From Clostridiales bacterium (GTDB lineage: Bacteria > Bacillota > Clostridia > Oscillospirales > Acutalibacteraceae): DNA of 7,617 nucleotides. Shown here in pieces: positions 4,205 through 7,617 of the stretch (position 1 is its first letter; each line of letters opens with the position of its first letter). The notes under the pieces were generated by a model, which did not search any database, was not told the DNA's origin, and saw nothing but the letters and a program-made list of their open reading frames with translations. The position numbers and the translations under genes are program-made. Location of the stretch: the NCBI GenBank assembly GCA_019418545.1, contig DYBQ01000108.1, forward strand, positions 1-7,617, read 5' to 3'.

Positions 4205-6126
4205 TACATAACCTCGCTCTTTGTCAGCACATCGTACCACTTGCGCTGATTGAACTCTTGTTTGCGCACCGCCTGATAACTGCTGACAGGAGTGTAGAAT
4301 CCAACTACGCGAGCATATGTATCCGCAATCGGCTTACCACACACAGGGCAAGTGGACGTTCCCATAAAGGCGTGCTTGTTCTCACAAACAGAAATCTTTG
4401 TGGTGAAAGCAAAATAAATGACGCCCTGCGACGCCACGTAGTTCAGCATTTCCCACGCAGTTTCCTCGTTGGGGAACCGGCTCTCCACATCAATGTGTGC
4501 GATACAACCGCCGCCGCACTTCATATCAAAGAGAGAACCAAGCCGGCACTTCTCTTGGATAGTGCATTTCTCCATGAGGGGAATCCACTGATTGCTGTAG
4601 ATAAAATACCGATTCTGTTCAAAGAGTAAATTGTCAGCGGCGCAGATAACGCCGGCGCAATTCTCCGCAGGAATCATCTCCAAGTTGAAGGTGAAGTCAC
4701 ATTCAAAGTTGTCCTTAACCTCGTTGATGGTATCAAGGATTTCTGTGGCGAACTCTACCGCCTCATCGGAGTAATACTTGTTCCCCATCTCGTCCTCTTC
4801 AATCAGGCCGAACAAATCCATGACCTCATACATCCCGATGCCGCCAATGGTGCAGAACTGTTTATCCAGCTCAACAGCACCATCCTGATAGTTCGGAAGA
4901 AGCCCCTTCTCGATGTTGCGCTTGATGATGTGGCGCATAGATGAAAGCGCCTTACAATCCAGCAGCACACGGTCTTTCAGAATCTCAATGTACTTCTTCT
5001 TGTTCATCTTGCTCTCATACGCAATGCGGACAAGGTTGATGGTGCTGACACGGCAGGAACCAACACTTAAAGCCGTACCACCGATGGAGTTAATGAAAGC
5101 GTCCAGCTTTTTGGTGTCGCTGAGCAACCGGCAGCAGTTGGACAGGATGCCGATGTTGTCGCTGACAAAGAAGTTGGAGTCGCTCCACTTAATATTGTGG
5201 TCACTCGCCCACCGTGCAAACTCTTCGTCTTGGAACTTACCGTCTTTGTAATACGGAGAATATGTGAGCACCGGGTAGGTGAACATGTTTTCCTCACGGA
5301 TTTCACTCACGACTTCCATGAAGACTTTCTGGAAATCAATGAAGTCTTCGATGTGGTCGATAGCGAGTTCGCCATCCGGGAATTCTACACCACCGAACAG
5401 GGACTCAAGATATGGCCGGTCAAAGATGGATACATTGGTAAAGGCCGACTGGTCAATTCGCAGGAACGGTTGATTCAGGCGGTAGATAAACTTCTGGAAC
5501 TGCTGACGTGCATAGTAGTCCGGGTTCTTCATGCAGTAGCCAGCGTCCACATCCTTCTTCCAGAAGTACCATGCCCAGATTAGCACGTTGGGGAGACCGA
5601 CCGCACCGGACTGCCGGTTCGACAGGAATGACACGAACTCAATCACATCATCGAAGTATGTAGTCAGGTGCTTTGGTGCCTGATGATTATAGTTTGTAAG
5701 GAAGAACAGCCCCTCAGTTGCCAGACGGGTCAGGTCATTTGCCCAGCAGTATGGGAAATAGCTCGCCGTTGTACTATCATTCAGATAGAACCCTTTACTG
5801 AACTCCTGTTCCAGCCACTGTTTTGCGGTACGCAGTCCCCACTGTTTCTTAATGGTAAGAAAAATCTTGTTCAGGCCGAAGAGCTTATCTTCGCTCTTGG
5901 CCTTTTCCGTCATAAAGCTACGAATGTCTTTGTGGTTTGCATTGGCATTGGGGTCGATAGACGCATCTGCCAGCGTGTCCTTATCTACAAAGTTATCAAT
6001 GAATTCTGAAAAGTCGAGTTGGCTTGGATGCAGACCATTGATATACTCAAAGTCCTCACCGTACTTCTTCTTCAAATCCTCCAAACACCGCTCGAAGTCC
6101 TTGGAAAGTTTCAGTGTAATGTCCAT
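4204..6126 (-). CDS. nrdD: Class III anaerobic ribonucleoside-triphosphate reductase, catalytic subunit
   Basis: Oxygen-sensitive glycyl-radical enzyme that reduces ribonucleotides to deoxyribonucleotides. The 640 residues show the radical loop RVVGFY near the C-terminus with Gly609; a zinc-type site before it made of Cys581, His585, Cys593 and Cys596; a vicinal pair Cys331-Cys332 in SNCCRL, one of which is the probable thiyl residue; Cys127 in FPYCWANDL as a candidate second catalytic cysteine; and conserved landmarks STINLVRIAYES (361-372), CTIGGIGMYE (425-434) and the PAEN turn (486-489). There is no N-terminal ATP-cone (VxKRDGxxxxF-like) domain, and the protein is shorter than the usual bacterial enzymes of over 700 residues. 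Redoxin and FTR-like genes in the same operon suggest it takes electrons from a redoxin rather than formate. AGGGGG lies about 11 bases before the ATG; the gene follows the redoxin by 6 bases. Confidence 0.96.
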   Translation of the reverse strand: MDITLKLSKDFERCLEDLKKKYGEDFEYINGLHPSQLDFSEFIDNFVDKDTLADASIDPNANANHKDIRSFMTEKAKSEDKLFGLNKIFLTIKKQWGLRTAKQWLEQEFSKGFYLNDSTTASYFPYCWANDLTRLATEGLFFLTNYNHQAPKHLTTYFDDVIEFVSFLSNRQSGAVGLPNVLIWAWYFWKKDVDAGYCMKNPDYYARQQFQKFIYRLNQPFLRIDQSAFTNVSIFDRPYLESLFGGVEFPDGELAIDHIEDFIDFQKVFMEVVSEIREENMFTYPVLTYSPYYKDGKFQDEEFARWASDHNIKWSDSNFFVSDNIGILSNCCRLLSDTKKLDAFINSIGGTALSVGSCRVSTINLVRIAYESKMNKKKYIEILKDRVLLDCKALSSMRHIIKRNIEKGLLPNYQDGAVELDKQFCTIGGIGMYEVMDLFGLIEEDEMGNKYYSDEAVEFATEILDTINEVKDNFECDFTFNLEMIPAENCAGVICAADNLLFEQNRYFIYSNQWIPLMEKCTIQEKCRLGSLFDMKCGGGCIAHIDVESRFPNEETAWEMLNYVASQGVIYFAFTTKISVCENKHAFMGTSTCPVCGKPIADTYARVVGFYTPVSSYQAVRKQEFNQRKWYDVLTKSEVM

Positions 6127-6132
6127 TCGTCA

Positions 6133-6342
6133 TCAATCCCCCTGATTGTTAATCCATTTCACAGCGTTAGCAAAATCCATCATCTGGCCATCCACACACA
6201 GCACTGGCACGGATGTGATTCCAAGCGAAAGCATTTCTTCTACCGCCGTGTTTTCTTGATATTGCATTCCCCTTTCATCCAATTTCTTTTTCAATATCCC
6301 GCACTTGGGACATCCGGTTGAATAAAGTACAAGCATACGCAT
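6133..6342 (-). CDS. NrdH/glutaredoxin-like redoxin
   Basis: A 69-residue thioredoxin-fold protein with the active-site motif CPKC (Cys11-Cys14) after the first strand (MLVLYST) and the cis-proline loop TSVPVLCVDG (43-52; Pro46), ending in an amphipathic helix (ANAVKWIN). The size and CxxC suit NrdH or a dithiol glutaredoxin. The WSGFRP-type tail signature of aerobic NrdH is absent, so it differs from the NrdH of class Ib reductases. It lies immediately before nrdD and most likely re-reduces the reductase's active-site disulphide, taking electrons from the FTR-like protein encoded downstream. The ATG overlaps the preceding stop as TAATG, with AAAGGCGGG upstream. A second ATG two codons later (6336) has better spacing and may be the true start. 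Confidence 0.88.
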   Translation of the reverse strand: MRMLVLYSTGCPKCGILKKKLDERGMQYQENTAVEEMLSLGITSVPVLCVDGQMMDFANAVKWINNQGD

Positions 6343-6905
6343 TACCCGCCTTTCTTTGCGATTTCTTCGACCACCTTGTAGATTTCATCCCAAGAGTGGA
6401 CACGGACAATTCCCACGTCCTCATTATGGAAGTCAGCATTGTGAGGGGCGTCCATCAAGACACCGGTGTATTCACCGCCAAGCAGATTGTGAACGCCGTC
6501 ATCTATCAGAATGTCGCCCTTAATCATTTGCTTACAGGAGGCGATGATGACATCGCCCCATGATAAGAATGAGAAATAACGGAACAACACATCTTCCATC
6601 TTTGTTCGAAGCGTTTCGTAGGCAGACGCTGTCACAACATAAATGCGATGTCCATCGCTAATGAGTTTCTGCACAACCTCTACTGCGCCATCCTTTGGCT
6701 GGACGGTCTTCCAAAAATCATCCAACAGAATCGGCTCATAGACTTGGGTCTTCGACAAGGACGGAAATGCCACAGAGATATCCCACTGCCTGATGTCCTC
6801 CTTATGTACATTGGTGCCATATTGGGTATTCAAATAGGAAACCCATGCACCAAGCAGGTCTTCCAGTGTGTCGTCCATATCAATCAGTATTGTAAGTTTT
6901 TTCAT
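6342..6905 (-). CDS. HAD-superfamily 5'(3')-deoxyribonucleotidase
   Basis: Cytosolic phosphatase that removes the phosphate of deoxyribonucleoside monophosphates. The 187-residue product has HAD motif I DMDDT (9-13) with nucleophile Asp9 and general acid Asp11, an alpha-helical cap (about 17-75) containing the family-typical WDISVAFP (41-48), motif II VVTAS (90-94), the motif III lysine Lys129, and motif IV DILIDDG (131-137) with the metal-binding Asp135/136. This pattern and the C-terminal APHN (153-156) match the NT5C/dNT family rather than general HAD phosphatases. A GGAGGTG ribosome binding site precedes the ATG, 12 bases after the PhoH gene. It may clear unwanted dNMPs (such as dUMP) or help balance pools made by NrdD; which substrate it prefers cannot be read from the sequence. 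Confidence 0.9.
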   Translation of the reverse strand: MKKLTILIDMDDTLEDLLGAWVSYLNTQYGTNVHKEDIRQWDISVAFPSLSKTQVYEPILLDDFWKTVQPKDGAVEVVQKLISDGHRIYVVTASAYETLRTKMEDVLFRYFSFLSWGDVIIASCKQMIKGDILIDDGVHNLLGGEYTGVLMDAPHNADFHNEDVGIVRVHSWDEIYKVVEEIAKKGG

Positions 6906-6917
6906 AACACCTCCGGT

Positions 6918-7617
6918 CTAATCCAGCAGGTCTGCCATCGCTGCGGTTTCACTCCGCTCTGTTTTGAGTAACTTGACAAAGCCAAAACGGGGATGCCCCT
7001 TGAGCTTGTCCACAGTGAGAATCAGGCCGCTGTTTTTCAGGAACACATCGCCATCCACTTGTTTGTAGTCGCCATTCATCCAAAGTGATGAACCTTCCCC
7101 GACACGACCAAGCAGAAGCTGAATGTGTTCTTTCGTCATATTCTCCGCTTCTGAGCACATGATGATAGAGTTTTTAATGTCTCTTCCGCGAATGAAACCC
7201 AGATGCACCAGTTCGACCTTGCCCTGTCCAAGCATATATTCAAGCCCTTCTACACCACCGAGATGGTCGGCCAAAGGCATCGCAAACGGGAGGAGCTTAT
7301 CTTTGTAGTCGCCCGGAAGATGTCCAATCGGTTTCGAATTCTTTACCTCGATATTATTTCTTACCCAGACGATTTTGTCATACTTTCCTTTTTCAAGTTG
7401 GTCAACGGCCGCAGATGTCATCAGATAATCCTTGCCGGTTCCGAATTTGCCCACAAGAACTTTGACAGTAATGTCTTGGTCATACAGCATGTCCAGTGCT
7501 AACTGCTGTTGCAGGTTTCTTGGCTTTACTTTACCGATGAACCTCGTATTGATTTGCTTGAAAGGAACTTTTATGTAATGAAAACCATCCCATTTGAATT
7601 GGTCACAGACCTCCCCA
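6918..7617 (-). CDS. phoH: PhoH-family ATPase, 5' end outside the window
   Basis: PhoH proteins are P-loop ATPases related to superfamily 1 helicase cores, common in phages; their role is thought to be RNA-linked but is not settled. The visible part is 232 residues to a TAG stop and the frame stays open to the window edge, so the start is missing. Upstream of the P-loop lies KPRNLQQQLALDMLYD, a motif like the Q-rich nucleotide-base contact of PhoH. The P-loop is VGKFGTGKD, with Asp where Ser/Thr normally follows the Lys; the Walker B region is SIIMCSEAENMT, with Ser where Asp is expected before Glu; later come MNGDYKQVD (helicase motif III-like) and FVKLLKTERSETA (typical PhoH end). The missing upstream part could include an N-terminal PIN domain. 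First visible gene of the operon. Confidence 0.9.
   Translation of the reverse strand, partial: GEVCDQFKWDGFHYIKVPFKQINTRFIGKVKPRNLQQQLALDMLYDQDITVKVLVGKFGTGKDYLMTSAAVDQLEKGKYDKIVWVRNNIEVKNSKPIGHLPGDYKDKLLPFAMPLADHLGGVEGLEYMLGQGKVELVHLGFIRGRDIKNSIIMCSEAENMTKEHIQLLLGRVGEGSSLWMNGDYKQVDGDVFLKNSGLILTVDKLKGHPRFGFVKLLKTERSETAAMADLLD

Noticed and set aside
5197..6145. Plus-strand open frames of about 110-130 codons opposite nrdD
   Set aside because: They are antisense shadows of a well-conserved gene; no family features are seen.

Overview
This window looks like part of a mobile element, most likely a temperate phage or phage-like integrative element of an anaerobic Firmicutes (Clostridia-type) host. 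The evidence is strong AAGGAG-type ribosome binding sites, a Tn916-family integrase/excisionase pair, and a strictly anaerobic (glycyl-radical) ribonucleotide reductase. All genes are on the minus strand, so transcription runs from position 7617 towards position 1. No structural phage genes, conjugation genes, tRNA, rRNA or CRISPR array are visible, so phage versus ICE cannot be settled from this window alone.

Layout in transcription order: a PhoH-like ATPase cut by the window edge (6918-7617); a HAD-type 5'(3')-deoxyribonucleotidase (6342-6905); an NrdH/glutaredoxin-like redoxin (6133-6342); the class III ribonucleotide reductase NrdD (4204-6126); an NrdG-like radical SAM activase (3722-4204); a 59-residue unknown (3543-3722); a 60-residue protein resembling the catalytic chain of ferredoxin-thioredoxin reductase (3359-3541); a 67-residue unknown (3153-3356); a secreted 3D-domain protein that seems to start at a non-standard ATC codon (2560-3126); dUTPase (2022-2546); and a two-helix membrane protein (1822-2016). 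Genes are separated by at most 26 bases and three junctions are TAATG overlaps, so this is one operon. It ends at a clear intrinsic terminator (1783-1814). Downstream come xis (1557-1763), a predicted int promoter, int (205-1476), and a 204-base non-coding region with nested inverted pairs of short repeats that looks like an attachment or recombinase-binding region.

The operon centres on anaerobic dNTP supply. NrdD would reduce ribonucleotides, the NrdG-like protein would make its glycyl radical, and the redoxin plus the FTR-like iron-sulphur protein are a plausible private electron chain from ferredoxin. dUTPase and deoxyribonucleotidase then adjust the deoxynucleotide pool. The most interesting points are this compact redoxin/FTR-linked reductase module, the reciprocal Walker A/Walker B substitutions in the PhoH protein, the ATC start of the 3D protein, the xis gene placed directly behind a terminator while int has its own promoter, and the symmetric repeat architecture beyond int.
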